Of a DNA stretch of 64,000 nt, positions 43,066 through 51,399 are shown piece after piece. The position numbers and the translations under genes are program-made. The notes under the pieces were generated by a model. That model made no database searches. It saw only the letters and a program-made list of their open reading frames with translations, and was not told where the DNA came from. Origin of the DNA: an uncultured Paracoccaceae bacterium (GTDB lineage: Bacteria; Pseudomonadota; Alphaproteobacteria; Rhodobacterales; Rhodobacteraceae). Positions within the stretch are counted from its first letter, which is position 1, and every line of letters begins with the position of its first letter. The stretch is from positions 29,879 to 93,878 of the forward strand of contig CAKZRP010000038.1 in NCBI GenBank assembly GCA_937146765.1. Direction: 5' to 3'.

Positions 43066-46000
43066 TCAGACCAGCAGGAAGTCGTCCACCGTGAGGGTGA
43101 CGGTGGCGGAGAACTCCTCCTCGCCATTGCTGGCGGTATAGGTGAAGGAGGTGCTTTCCCCGGCTTCCAGCAGGTCGCCCTGGTTGCGGAAATCGACCAC
43201 GCCGCTGGAGAAGACCCGGAATTCGCCGCCGTTGGAGCCGGCGAAGAACTGCCCGTCGATATCGCCGGGGCCGCTGATCGAGACGATCTCCTCCATGCCG
43301 GGGTCATTGGCCAGCACGAAGGTGCCGTCATTGAGCCGGGCCAGGCGGAACCAGCTGCTGCCGGCTTCGGCCAGCGTATCGGCGCCGACGTGGAAGCTGT
43401 CGTCCTCCGCCCCCGGCGGCAGCGCCTGCTCCTCGACGGTGACGCTGATGGTGGAGGTGAGCGGGCCGCCCTCGACCCCGGGCACCGTGACGGTATATTC
43501 GATCGAGGTGGTCTCGCCGCCCTCGACGCCGCCGTTCAGGTTGCGGAACTGCACCACGCCGCTGGCGAAGACCCGGAACTGGCCGCCATTGTCGCCATTG
43601 ACCCAGGTCCCGAGCGCCGCGGTGCTGCCGTTGATCGCCGCCACCGAGGCACCGGCAAAGTCGTTTTCCAGCGCATCGGTGTCATTGCCGATGCCGCCGA
43701 CCACGATGAGCCCGGTTCCGGCGGCGGCCAGATCCGCCTCGGCGAGCGTATAGCTGTCGGCATTGGCATAACCGCCGAGCCAGACCTCGACCGTGGCGGT
43801 GCTGCTCAGCTCGCCCTCGTCGGCGATCGTGTAGGTGAAGCTGGTGGTGGTGCCCGCCACCGCCTCTTCCGCGTCGAAGCGGAAGTCGATGACGCCGGTG
43901 TCAAAGACCCGGAACTCGCCGCCGTTGCTGCCCTCGAACCAGACCGGGAAATCGGCGACGCTGACGTTGAAGCCATTGTCGTTGATGGTGATGAGGCGCA
44001 GCGGATCCCCGTTGGGATCGCTGTCATTGGCCAGGAGCGTGGTATTGTTGGAGAGCGCCCCGAGCCGGGTGTAGCTGCCATGGCTTTCCACCGGCACGAA
44101 GAAGAAGTCATCCGCCGCCACCGGGGCGAGGTTCTCCTCCAGCACCAGATCCACCGCCGCGGTGGTGCTGGCGGTGAAACCGTCGGCATCTGTGATCTCG
44201 TAGGTGACGGTGCTGCGCACCCCCTCGCCCACCTCGCCCTCGGGGTCGGAGAAGCGGATCTGGCCATCGGCCTCGATCAGGAAGAACCCACCGGCGGAGC
44301 CGGGCACCCAAGTGCCGACAAGGGCGGCGGAGCCGTTCACGCGGCTCACCACCAGCACATCGCCGTCATAGTCGCCGTCATTGGTCAGCACCGAGCCGGC
44401 GCCAAGCACCAGGCCCTCGCTGCCGGCCGCATCCACATCGAGGCGGGCGGCGTAGAAATGGTCCTGCATCGCCAGCGGACCGGCGGGACCGGCGGTGGCC
44501 GCGCCCAGGAGCCGGGCCACGGTCTCGCCGGTGTCGCCGCGGATCAGCAGGATGTCGTCGCCCGAGACCTGGGACTGGATCGCCACCCCGATGGCATCGA
44601 AGGCCGAGGTGTCGATCTGGTCAAAGCCGCTGTAGAAATCGGTGATCGTGTCGATGCCGCCGGCGGTGCTGAGCACGAAGGTATCGGCGCCGGTGCCGCC
44701 GGAGACCGTATCGGCCCCCTCCGACAGGATCAGCACGTCATCGCCCTGATCGCCGAACAGCAGATCGTCGCCGCCATAGCCGTAGAGCGTGTCGTCGCCG
44801 AGGGTGCCGAACAGCACGTCGTCGAAATCGGCAGTGGCGTTCATCACCTGATACATGGTGCCGTCACGCTTGGTGGTGATGTACATCTCGCCATTGGGCC
44901 CTTCGGCAAAGCGGATGTCGGAGCGGGTGCGGTCGATCATCTCCAGGATGTCGGCATAGACCAGCGGTGTGGTGGTCGGATCATTGTCGTGATCGAACAG
45001 GATCGGCATATGCGCCGGGGTGATCCAGGACACATCGGCGATGCTGCCGCCCTCGGGGATCACCGAGGTGGTGTTCAGCATCGCCTCCAGATCGGTGGTG
45101 TAAAAGCGCCCGCCCTTGGCGAAATCGCCGAAGATGAACATGCCGTTGAGCACGGAATCGGTGCGAATCGCATGGCCGCTGGCGATCGCCTGGCCGCCGC
45201 CGACCTGGCCGGAGACCGGGTTGCCCTCCTGATCGTATTCGATAAAGCCGAAATGGCCGACGAAGGCGGCCGGGAAGATCAGCTGGTTGGCGATGGCAAA
45301 ATCGATTTCCTCGTCGCTGAGCGGCTGCACCCCGATCAGGGTGCCGGGGTTGGTATTGAGCGAGAAGATCCCCTCGGCCACCGACCAGCCGTAATTGCCG
45401 CCGGCGATCACATGGTTGATCTCCTCGGCATTGTCGCGGCCCACATCGGCCACGAAGAGATGTACATCGCCGTTCTCATCCTGCGAGAAGGACAGGGTAT
45501 GCGGGTTGCGGAAGCCGAGCGCATAGACCTCGTCCAGCATCGTATCGTCGCCGACGAAGGGATTGCTGGCGGGCACGCTGTAGGGGCCGTCCTCGCTCTC
45601 CAGCGGGTCGATGCGCAGGATTTTCCCCAGCGCGTCGTTGCGCTGGCCGCCGCCGGAGGTGGCGGACTGGATGGAGCCGTCGCCCTGGGCGATATAGAGC
45701 AGCCCGTAATCCTCGTCGCCGGGTTCGGCGTAATGGTTGAACTCGATCTGGCGGATCGGGTGGTCATCCACCGGCACCGAGACCCGCAGCACCTCGCGGT
45801 AGCTGCCGGCAATCACATCCCCGGTGACCGGATCGACGGTGAATTCCACGATGACGCTGTCGCCATGCTGCTCGCCGTCATAGACCGGGCCGATGTAGGT
45901 ATGGCCGGAGCCATCCTCGGGGATCTGTTCCATCATCGAGACGTAGAATTTGCCATTGGTCTCGAAATCGGGATGGAAGGCGATCCCGCGCAGGCCGCCG

Positions 46001-46578
46001 AAGACATAGTTGCTGTTGTCGATATCGCGCCCGGTGACGGAGAAGACCTCGGCGCCCACATCGAACCACAATTCGGTTTCAAAGCTGCCGTCGCCATTGG
46101 GGATCAGCTCGTAGATCAGCCCCTCGCCATCCTCGGTGCCGTCGGTGCTGGCGAAATAGCGGCCGGTCTCGGTATAGTCGAAACTGTTGAACCGCTGGTT
46201 GGCGCCGGCGCTGTTGGTGGGGAAATGCGCCACTTCCGCCAGCACGATGGCCTGGCCGGAGGTGGGCAGGGTCTCGGCAATGCGATCGTCGTAATAGGAT
46301 TGCGCCTGCCCCTCGGGCAGCGCCACTTCGATGGAGACGGTGGCGGTCTGTTCGACCCCGTCAATGGTCACGGTATATTCAAATGTATCCTGACCGGTGA
46401 ATCCCTCGAAGGGTTTATAATAGGGCACCCCATCAATAATCCGGATATCCCCATTCAGGGCGGCGGAAAATTCAATTGTGCCCGCATTCAGATCCGCGGC
46501 ATCGTCATTTGCATCAAATGCAATTGGGACCCAATTGGAATTTGTCGGAACGGTGAAATTATCGTTTTGAATAGCCAA
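43066..46578 (-). CDS. PQQ-type sugar dehydrogenase fused to RTX and cadherin-like repeats
   Basis: This protein has about 1170 residues. After a short Ig-like domain (YYKPFEGFTGQDTFEYTVTI near 65), residues about 110-590 look like a soluble PQQ-dependent glucose/sorbosone dehydrogenase (GGLRGIAFHPDFETNGKFYV, LLYIAQGDGS, GKILRIDPL, VYALGFRNPHTLSF, VADVGRDNAEEIN, GGNYGWSVAEG). A short RTX stretch follows near 600-660 (DDTLYGYGGDDLLFGDQGDDVLILSEGADTVSGGTGADTF), then about four repeated Ig/cadherin-like units with the phrase SNGGEFRVFSSGVVDFRN. It is secreted, probably by type I export, without a signal peptide. A TTG at 46578 is proposed as start because GGGGGATTTTACC precedes it, like the site of the 62043 gene. 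GTG codons at 46593 and 46605 are alternatives. Confidence 0.82.
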   Translation of the reverse strand: MAIQNDNFTVPTNSNWVPIAFDANDDAADLNAGTIEFSAALNGDIRIIDGVPYYKPFEGFTGQDTFEYTVTIDGVEQTATVSIEVALPEGQAQSYYDDRIAETLPTSGQAIVLAEVAHFPTNSAGANQRFNSFDYTETGRYFASTDGTEDGEGLIYELIPNGDGSFETELWFDVGAEVFSVTGRDIDNSNYVFGGLRGIAFHPDFETNGKFYVSMMEQIPEDGSGHTYIGPVYDGEQHGDSVIVEFTVDPVTGDVIAGSYREVLRVSVPVDDHPIRQIEFNHYAEPGDEDYGLLYIAQGDGSIQSATSGGGQRNDALGKILRIDPLESEDGPYSVPASNPFVGDDTMLDEVYALGFRNPHTLSFSQDENGDVHLFVADVGRDNAEEINHVIAGGNYGWSVAEGIFSLNTNPGTLIGVQPLSDEEIDFAIANQLIFPAAFVGHFGFIEYDQEGNPVSGQVGGGQAIASGHAIRTDSVLNGMFIFGDFAKGGRFYTTDLEAMLNTTSVIPEGGSIADVSWITPAHMPILFDHDNDPTTTPLVYADILEMIDRTRSDIRFAEGPNGEMYITTKRDGTMYQVMNATADFDDVLFGTLGDDTLYGYGGDDLLFGDQGDDVLILSEGADTVSGGTGADTFVLSTAGGIDTITDFYSGFDQIDTSAFDAIGVAIQSQVSGDDILLIRGDTGETVARLLGAATAGPAGPLAMQDHFYAARLDVDAAGSEGLVLGAGSVLTNDGDYDGDVLVVSRVNGSAALVGTWVPGSAGGFFLIEADGQIRFSDPEGEVGEGVRSTVTYEITDADGFTASTTAAVDLVLEENLAPVAADDFFFVPVESHGSYTRLGALSNNTTLLANDSDPNGDPLRLITINDNGFNVSVADFPVWFEGSNGGEFRVFDTGVIDFRFDAEEAVAGTTTSFTYTIADEGELSSTATVEVWLGGYANADSYTLAEADLAAAGTGLIVVGGIGNDTDALENDFAGASVAAINGSTAALGTWVNGDNGGQFRVFASGVVQFRNLNGGVEGGETTSIEYTVTVPGVEGGPLTSTISVTVEEQALPPGAEDDSFHVGADTLAEAGSSWFRLARLNDGTFVLANDPGMEEIVSISGPGDIDGQFFAGSNGGEFRVFSSGVVDFRNQGDLLEAGESTSFTYTASNGEEEFSATVTLTVDDFLLV

Positions 46579-46615
46579 GGTAAAATCCCCCACTGAAATA
46601 AGCACAGACGGGATG

Positions 46616-46646
46616 ATCTATGGCATTTTACGTTAATTTTTGTCAA
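46616..46646 (-). promoter_or_regulatory. Possible promoter of the sugar-dehydrogenase/RTX gene
   Basis: On the minus strand TTGACA (complement of 46641-46646) matches the -35 consensus exactly. It is followed at 17-18 bases by CATAGA-like sequence, a weak -10. It lies about 40-70 bases before the candidate starts. The -10 match is poor, so this is tentative. Confidence 0.35.
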
Positions 46647-46882
46647 CGCTCTTGCCCCCGCGGGGGTCCGCCCGGCCATCCGATGCCGGGAAACTGGTGC
46701 GATGGCAGGCAGGAGGCCCGGCAACAGGACCCTGCGGCGCCGCCTCCTGCCCGCTCTGGTTGCGCTCTCCGAAGGGAAGCAGCGGGAAGATCACCGGCAA
46801 TATCGTGGGGGATTCTGCTGGAAATTCACGGTGGTCAGCCTTGGTGCGGCCCCCGTTCCTCGGCCTGTGCCAGGCGCCCGGA

Positions 46883-48121
46883 TCAGGCGGCGGGTTTTGC
46901 GCCCGGCTCTTCCAGCCCCATCAGCCCATTCTGGGTGTAATTGCCATAGGCCAGGCCGAGGGTGACAAAAAGATGCCGCCAGTGAATGGAGCCGACCACG
47001 TTCATCAGAATGAAAAGCCCGCACATGATCGCAAGGATAAAGGCGTATTTCAGCCAGCCGTCGCGGCGCTCCAATGTTTTCACCAGACAGCGATAGGCGG
47101 CGGCGAAATACAGAATGGCAAAACCGAGACAGGCAAAAATGCCATTATTGAGGGCGAATACAACAAAAGTATTATGCGGCTCGATACCGAAGCGGAAGAC
47201 CACCTGGTTGGGACCAACCCCGAAGGGGTAGTCGAAGATCAGGAACAGGGCGGTGAAGATATTGTCGAAGCGCTCGCTGTCATAGGACTGCAGCGACAGC
47301 CGCTTGCTGAAGTAGCTCCCGGTCATCGCCCCGAAGATCTCATCGGCGAAGATGAACATCACCAGCCCGGCGCAGCACATCACAAGGCAGCCGGCCAGCA
47401 GGGTCGGATAGGCGGTCTTGCGGTGGTTGAGCAGCGCCATGAAGAAGATGAAGATGGTGACGATGGCGTGGATCCAGGCCCCGCGCGAGAAGGTCAGCAG
47501 CAGCCCCAGCGCGATGATCCCGGTCGCCACCAGGAACAGCATGCGCCGCCGCTCGCGCTCCACCACCGCCCAGAGCCCGCCAAGCAGCGGCAGGATCAGA
47601 TAGGGCCCCAGCACATTGGGATCCTTGAAGGTGGATTTGATCCGCGAGCGGAATTCGTCGCGAAAGAAGATGTCGCTGTTGGGAATGAGGTCGAGCCAGG
47701 CCAAAAGGCCGATCAGCGAGGTGCAGATGCCGCCGAAGATCAGCAGCAGGACCACCGCGCGAAAGGCCTGGTCGCCGTAGTGGCGCACCCAATAGGCGGT
47801 CATCAGGAAGATGATCAGCATATAGACTTCGATCACCGCCGCCCGCGCCGAGACGATGAAATACTGCTCCACCATCACCAGCGACAGGAAGGTGAACCAG
47901 ATGAACATGATGATGCCGGTCAGCTCCACCCCGCCGACCAGCCGCACCGGCTTCAGCCCGGCCAGCGCCAGGCAGGGCACCGCCAGCAGCAGCAGCAGAT
48001 CGGTGAGCGCCGGTTCGATCATCACGAAGAAGCTGGTGGCCAGCGCCAGGGTATAAAGCCGCCAGGCCAGGGCTTGCCAGCCGAGGGTGTCACGGCTGCG
48101 GGTGTAATAGGTCTCAATCAT
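46883..48121 (-). CDS. O-antigen ligase/polymerase-family membrane protein (Wzy/WaaL type)
   Basis: This 412-residue protein has about 11-12 hydrophobic helices (ALATSFFVMIEPALTDLLLLLAVPCLALAG, VLLLIFGGICTSLIGLLAWLDLIP and others). The Wzy_C signature appears as ALGLLLTFSRGAWIHAIVTIFIFFMALLN preceded by KSTFKDPNVLGPYLILPLLGGL. A large loop with FRFGIEPHNTF carries the conserved periplasmic His/Arg. It could be the polymerase for the Wzx/Wzy exopolysaccharide or a ligase; the polymerase fits the neighbouring Wzx, co-polymerase and export genes. The ATG at 48121 is chosen because hydrophobic similarity starts soon after. It is divergent from the ABC transporter gene. Confidence 0.85.
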   Translation of the reverse strand: MIETYYTRSRDTLGWQALAWRLYTLALATSFFVMIEPALTDLLLLLAVPCLALAGLKPVRLVGGVELTGIIMFIWFTFLSLVMVEQYFIVSARAAVIEVYMLIIFLMTAYWVRHYGDQAFRAVVLLLIFGGICTSLIGLLAWLDLIPNSDIFFRDEFRSRIKSTFKDPNVLGPYLILPLLGGLWAVVERERRRMLFLVATGIIALGLLLTFSRGAWIHAIVTIFIFFMALLNHRKTAYPTLLAGCLVMCCAGLVMFIFADEIFGAMTGSYFSKRLSLQSYDSERFDNIFTALFLIFDYPFGVGPNQVVFRFGIEPHNTFVVFALNNGIFACLGFAILYFAAAYRCLVKTLERRDGWLKYAFILAIMCGLFILMNVVGSIHWRHLFVTLGLAYGNYTQNGLMGLEEPGAKPAA

Positions 48122-48574
48122 AATATGTACTTCAGCAAGGGTCCGGGCGCGGCGCGTCGCGGCGACTATGCAACAGGCAGGAGGGCTGCGCACGCAAAAA
48201 CCTCACCGGCCGGGCGACAGGGCACCGGGGCGGGCCGGGCTGCCGCCTTGCTGGGCGCCCGCCGCCCCGCCGCGGCGGGCCGGGTCCCGATTTTGCCTCC
48301 CCCCTGCCCCCCCGGGCTTGCCTGTGCGACGGCAATAGGACATGGTCGGCGCAGATTTTGCGACCCGCTCACGCCCGCCCAGCTTCGGTTTCCCGGCGGG
48401 ACCCTCATTTCGCTTCACCCTGTTTAGATCTGTTTCGCCTTTGCCAATGCCCTCCCTGCCCGGTCCCTTCCCGTCTGCATCCCGCCCGTCTGAATCCCGC
48501 CTGTCCGCGTCTTGCCTGTGCACCGCCGCCCGGCGGGGCCGACAGATCGGCCCTTTCCGGATCCTGCTCCCGTC
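48122..48574. other. Divergent intergenic region (453 bases)
   Basis: It separates the Wzy-like gene (minus) and the ABC exporter (plus). The right half has degenerate ~15-base tandem units (CCCGTCTGCAT, CCCGCCCGTCTGAAT, CCCGCCTGTCCGCGT) at about 48470-48515. No gene or clear promoter box was identified. Confidence 0.45.
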
Positions 48575-50368
48575 ATGAAAAAGAAGATCACCAGTTACCT
48601 CACCTTCTGGACGGATGTGCTGACGCTGCTGCGCTATGCGGAGGGGCGGCTGACGCTCCTGGTCTTCATCGTGGCAGTGCTGGAGGCGATTTTCGGCATC
48701 GCGATGCTGTTCGCGATCAAGGTGCTGGTGGGCTCCATCGCCCAGAACGGCAGCGCCGAGGCCGATCCCTTCAACCAGCAGACGATGTTCGCGCTGGGGC
48801 TGACCCTGGCGACGCTGACCCTGGGCAAGCTGCTGGCCTCCTGCGGCAATTACCTGCGCGCCAAGCAGAGCCTCTTAGTGGCCGATGTGGTCAACGAGGA
48901 GATCCAGCGCCGCACCGTGGCCGCCGATCTCAGCTTCTTTGACAGCGCCCTCTATTATGATGCGCTGGAGCGCGCCCGCGAGGTGGGGGCGCAGCGTCCG
49001 GCCGAGGTGATCTCCAATGCGCTGACCTTCCTGCGCAGCCTGATCCTGCTGCTCGGCGCCGGGGTGGTGATCGTCGGCCTTGATTGGCGCATCCTGCCCG
49101 GGGTGGCGGTGGCGCTGGTGCTGACGCTGATCGTGCAATTGCAGACCACCAGCATGCGGTTCCAGTGGATCACCCAGCGCATCCAGCTGGAGCGCAAGGC
49201 CGCCTATCTGGACTGGCTGGTGACCTCGCAGCAATATGCCAAGGAGATCCGCCTGTTCCATCTCGGCGATACCCTGCGGCGGCAGTTCCGCGGGCTGCGC
49301 GACACCATCCGCGCCGCCCAGGTGCGCATCGAATGGGTGCGCGCCACCCGCGAGGCGATGATCGCGCTGATCGCCGGCCTCGTCTTCATCGCCTCCGCCT
49401 ATCTGGTCGCCACCTCCGCCCCCGACAATGCCAGCGCCCTCAGCGCCCTGGTGCTGCTGGTGGTGGCCTTCCAGCGGGCCGAGGCGGCGGGGCGGGCGGC
49501 GGTGCAGAGCCTGTCGCGCCTTTATGACGACCGGCTGTTCCTCGGCCAGCTGTTCCAGTTCCTGGCCATCGAGCCCAGCATCAAGGTGCCCGCCAAGGCC
49601 AGCCCCCTGCCCGAGACCCTGCGCGAGGGGCTGCGGCTGGAGAACATCCATTTCTCCTATCCGCGCAGCCATGACGCGGCGCTGAAGGGCGTGTCGCTGC
49701 ATCTGCCGCCGGGCAAGTTCGTGGCGCTGGTGGGCGGCAATGGCTCCGGCAAATCCTCGCTGATCAAGGTCATGTGCCGACTCTATGACGCCCAGGAGGG
49801 GCAGATCTCCCTCGATGGCGAGGATATCCGCAATTTCGATCCCGTCGCCTATCGCCGCCAGTTCGGGGTGGTGTTCCAGGACTTCGGCCAATATGCCTTC
49901 ACCGCCCGCGAGAACATCCACTTCGGCGATCTGGCGCAGCCTGCCGACGGGCCGCGGATGGAGGAGGCGGCAAGGCTGGCCGGGGCGCATGACATTCTCG
50001 AGGCGCTGCCGCGCGGCTATGACACCATGCTGGTGCGCCTGTTCGACGAGGGTCAGGAGCTGAGCGGCGGCCAGTGGCAGCGGGTGGCGCTGGCCCGCGC
50101 CTTTTTCCCCCAGTCGCGCTTCCTGATCCTCGACGAGCCCACCAGCGCCACCGACCCCAGCGCGGAATCCGCCCTCTTCGACCACTTCCGCGACAAGCTC
50201 GGCGACCGCTCCGCCCTGGTGATCAGCCACCGGCTCTCCACCATCCGGTTCGCGGACTATACCTATGTTCTGGACGGCGGGCGAATCGTGGAAGAAGGGC
50301 GACACGAGGATCTGGTGGCCGCCCGGGGCAGGTACTACACCATGTTTAGAGCGCAAATGCCGAATTAA
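48575..50368 (+). CDS. ABC exporter (fused TMD-NBD), likely lasso-peptide transporter
   Basis: This 597-residue half transporter has an N-terminal six-helix ABC-exporter transmembrane domain (LTLLVFIVAVLEAIFGIAMLFAIKVLVGS, LILLLGAGVVIVGLDWRI). The ATPase has a Walker A loop LVGGNGSGKSSLIKV near 385, Q-loop FGVVFQDFGQYAF, signature ELSGGQWQRVALARAF near 495 and Walker B FLILDEPTSATDP near 517. It has no C39 peptidase. In lasso clusters such an exporter (often called D) exports the mature peptide and gives self-immunity. Here it directly precedes three lasso-type precursors and the B1, B2, C and kinase genes in the same direction, which supports that role. A polysaccharide-related or other export role cannot be excluded. 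Confidence 0.85.
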   Translation: MKKKITSYLTFWTDVLTLLRYAEGRLTLLVFIVAVLEAIFGIAMLFAIKVLVGSIAQNGSAEADPFNQQTMFALGLTLATLTLGKLLASCGNYLRAKQSLLVADVVNEEIQRRTVAADLSFFDSALYYDALERAREVGAQRPAEVISNALTFLRSLILLLGAGVVIVGLDWRILPGVAVALVLTLIVQLQTTSMRFQWITQRIQLERKAAYLDWLVTSQQYAKEIRLFHLGDTLRRQFRGLRDTIRAAQVRIEWVRATREAMIALIAGLVFIASAYLVATSAPDNASALSALVLLVVAFQRAEAAGRAAVQSLSRLYDDRLFLGQLFQFLAIEPSIKVPAKASPLPETLREGLRLENIHFSYPRSHDAALKGVSLHLPPGKFVALVGGNGSGKSSLIKVMCRLYDAQEGQISLDGEDIRNFDPVAYRRQFGVVFQDFGQYAFTARENIHFGDLAQPADGPRMEEAARLAGAHDILEALPRGYDTMLVRLFDEGQELSGGQWQRVALARAFFPQSRFLILDEPTSATDPSAESALFDHFRDKLGDRSALVISHRLSTIRFADYTYVLDGGRIVEEGRHEDLVAARGRYYTMFRAQMPN

Positions 50369-50692
50369 CGGCTCTTTTCCCCCTTGATCCATCACCAATC
50401 CTTCGCCGTGAGAGCGGTGTGACGTCCAGACCACAGGCGCAGCCCCCCTCGCCCCGATCTCCGGAAGGTCTAAAATTTTCATCTAATTATTTGTTTTTAA
50501 AGGGTAATTTGATTCAACCACAGGCTGTGCCCGGAGGGTGCCAAAAAACCATTCACATGCCTGCGAGAAAATGAATTTTTCACAGAGTTTGCGTTGGAGC
50601 GAGGTTAAGTTTGTGTTAATCCTTTTGGGACCCCGTGCTTCCAATGTCACTAAAGCACGTCGGTTTCATATTTCTCGGAGGTGTGTTTACCA
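50369..50692 (+). promoter_or_regulatory. AT-rich leader region before the first lasso precursor
   Basis: These 324 bases, markedly AT-richer than the neighbours (AATTTTCATCTAATTATTTG near 50473), separate the exporter and the precursor operon. A promoter for the precursors is expected here. The ribosome site GGAGG lies 10 bases before the first precursor ATG. I cannot assign exact boxes. Confidence 0.5.
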
Positions 50693-50845
50693 ATGACTGA
50701 CAATACCGCAAAGATCGCTTACGTTGCTCCCAGCCTGTGCAAGATGGGCCGTGTCGAAACCCTCACCGCAGGCACCAGCAAAGGCGACAATACCGATGCC
50801 GTCTTCCCTGTCGGCACGCCGTTTGGGGACATCACCTTCTCCTGA
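50693..50845 (+). CDS. Lasso peptide precursor 1
   Basis: This 50-residue peptide is too short for most gene callers. The leader carries the YxxP RRE-binding motif (Y10-V-A-P13), then L15 and G19, and ends LTA, with Thr at -2 of the cleavage site as in lasso precursors. The predicted core starts Gly27 and reads GTSKGDNTD then AVFPVGTPFGDITFS (24 residues). Gly1 and Asp9 can form a nine-residue macrolactam ring; the 15-residue tail contains F-P and ends Phe-Ser. The final Ser is the expected site for the HPr-kinase-like enzyme at 54093. The ribosome site GGAGG is 10 bases upstream of the ATG. The core sequence resembles families I recall as lasso RiPP leader proteins, but that needs a search. 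Confidence 0.88.
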   Translation: MTDNTAKIAYVAPSLCKMGRVETLTAGTSKGDNTDAVFPVGTPFGDITFS

Positions 50846-50902
50846 AGGTGAGCTCCTCACGCCTATTACAGAGTAACAGAACGTAACAGAGAGGCTTATC
50901 CT

Positions 50903-51067
50903 ATGGAAAAGCAGAACTACATTACCCCTCGCCTGATCCTGCAGGGGTCTGCTGAGCAACTGACCCACGCAGCAAGCTGCCCTGGCCCGTCCCTCGACGC
51001 GACTTTCCCGAGCCGGACCCCCCGCAGCAGCCTGACCTGCACCACGGACTCCTCGTCCTTTTCCTAA
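50903..51067 (+). CDS. Lasso peptide precursor 2 (possible ring-tail disulfide)
   Basis: This 54-residue peptide has leader motif Y6-I-T-P9, L11, G15 and LTH at 20-22, giving Thr at -2 if the core starts at Ala23. The core then reads AASCPGPSLD followed by ATFPSRTPRSSLTCTTDSSSFS. With Ala23 as residue 1 the acceptor Asp32 would be at position 10; with Ala24 as residue 1 it is the usual position 9 but Thr moves to -3. Cys26 lies in the ring and Cys46 in the tail, which would allow one ring-tail disulfide (class III-like). It ends Phe-Ser. AGAGG lies about 10 bases before the ATG. Core region DATFP aligns with DAVFP of precursor 1. Confidence 0.85.
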   Translation: MEKQNYITPRLILQGSAEQLTHAASCPGPSLDATFPSRTPRSSLTCTTDSSSFS

Positions 51068-51072
51068 AAGAC

Positions 51073-51102
51073 ATGAGGAGGCTGAGCTCTCGGCCTTCTC
51101 AT
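51073..51102 (+). promoter_or_regulatory. Hairpin between precursors 2 and 3
   Basis: ATGAGGAGGCTGAG at 51073-51086 pairs with CTCGGCCTTCTCAT (51089-51102) in a ~13-bp stem with two G-T pairs, followed by TTTCC. It could stabilise or attenuate the message so that precursors exceed the enzymes. This is inference. Confidence 0.5.
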
Positions 51103-51180
51103 TTCCAGAAATGGATTAAACCAAGTCCGGCGTGTGCGGCTCTTGTCTCATGCGCATTTTAGCATTGTGAGTATACTTAA

Positions 51181-51381
51181 ATGACTGACCAGAAACCCTA
51201 TGTGTCTCCGCAACTTCTCTGCGTCGGTCGTGTTGAAGAATTGACACAGACTGGCGGCCGCAAGTCCAAACATGGTTGGGGCTGGGGCTACGGCCACGGC
51301 TGGGGCTGGGGCCACGGCGGCAAATTCGGCAAATCCAAAGGCACTGATACCAGTACGGACAGTGGCGACGCCTTTTCGTAA
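51181..51381 (+). CDS. RiPP precursor 3 with Gly/Trp/His-rich core
   Basis: This 66-residue peptide has the same leader type as its two neighbours: Y7-V-S-P10, L12/L13, G16, and ELTQ with Thr22. The following sequence has no Asp or Glu at ring positions 7-9: after TGGRKSKHG comes a run of alternating Gly with Trp, Tyr and His (residues 31-47), then KFGKSKG and an acidic tail TDTSTDSGDAFS. The first acidic residue is at 56. So a standard lasso ring is not possible, yet leader and the final Phe-Ser are conserved. It may be phosphorylated or processed as a linear or metal-binding peptide. The upstream ribosome site is weak. Confidence 0.8.
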   Translation: MTDQKPYVSPQLLCVGRVEELTQTGGRKSKHGWGWGYGHGWGWGHGGKFGKSKGTDTSTDSGDAFS

Positions 51382-51399
51382 CCCATCCATTTGTTTTGA

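Noticed and set aside
43390..46596. 1068-codon plus-strand open frame opposite the sugar dehydrogenase/RTX gene
   Set aside because: Repetitive antisense translation of Asp/Gly-rich RTX and Ig repeats; no domain and no plausible start.
48575..50368. ABC protein as the type I exporter for the RTX proteins
   Set aside because: No HlyD or TolC partner is nearby, and its position directly before the lasso precursors fits better; it cannot be fully excluded.
50848..50862. Hairpin after precursor 1 as a terminator
   Set aside because: The stem is only five base pairs (GTGAG/CTCAC) and lacks a T-run, too weak to call.
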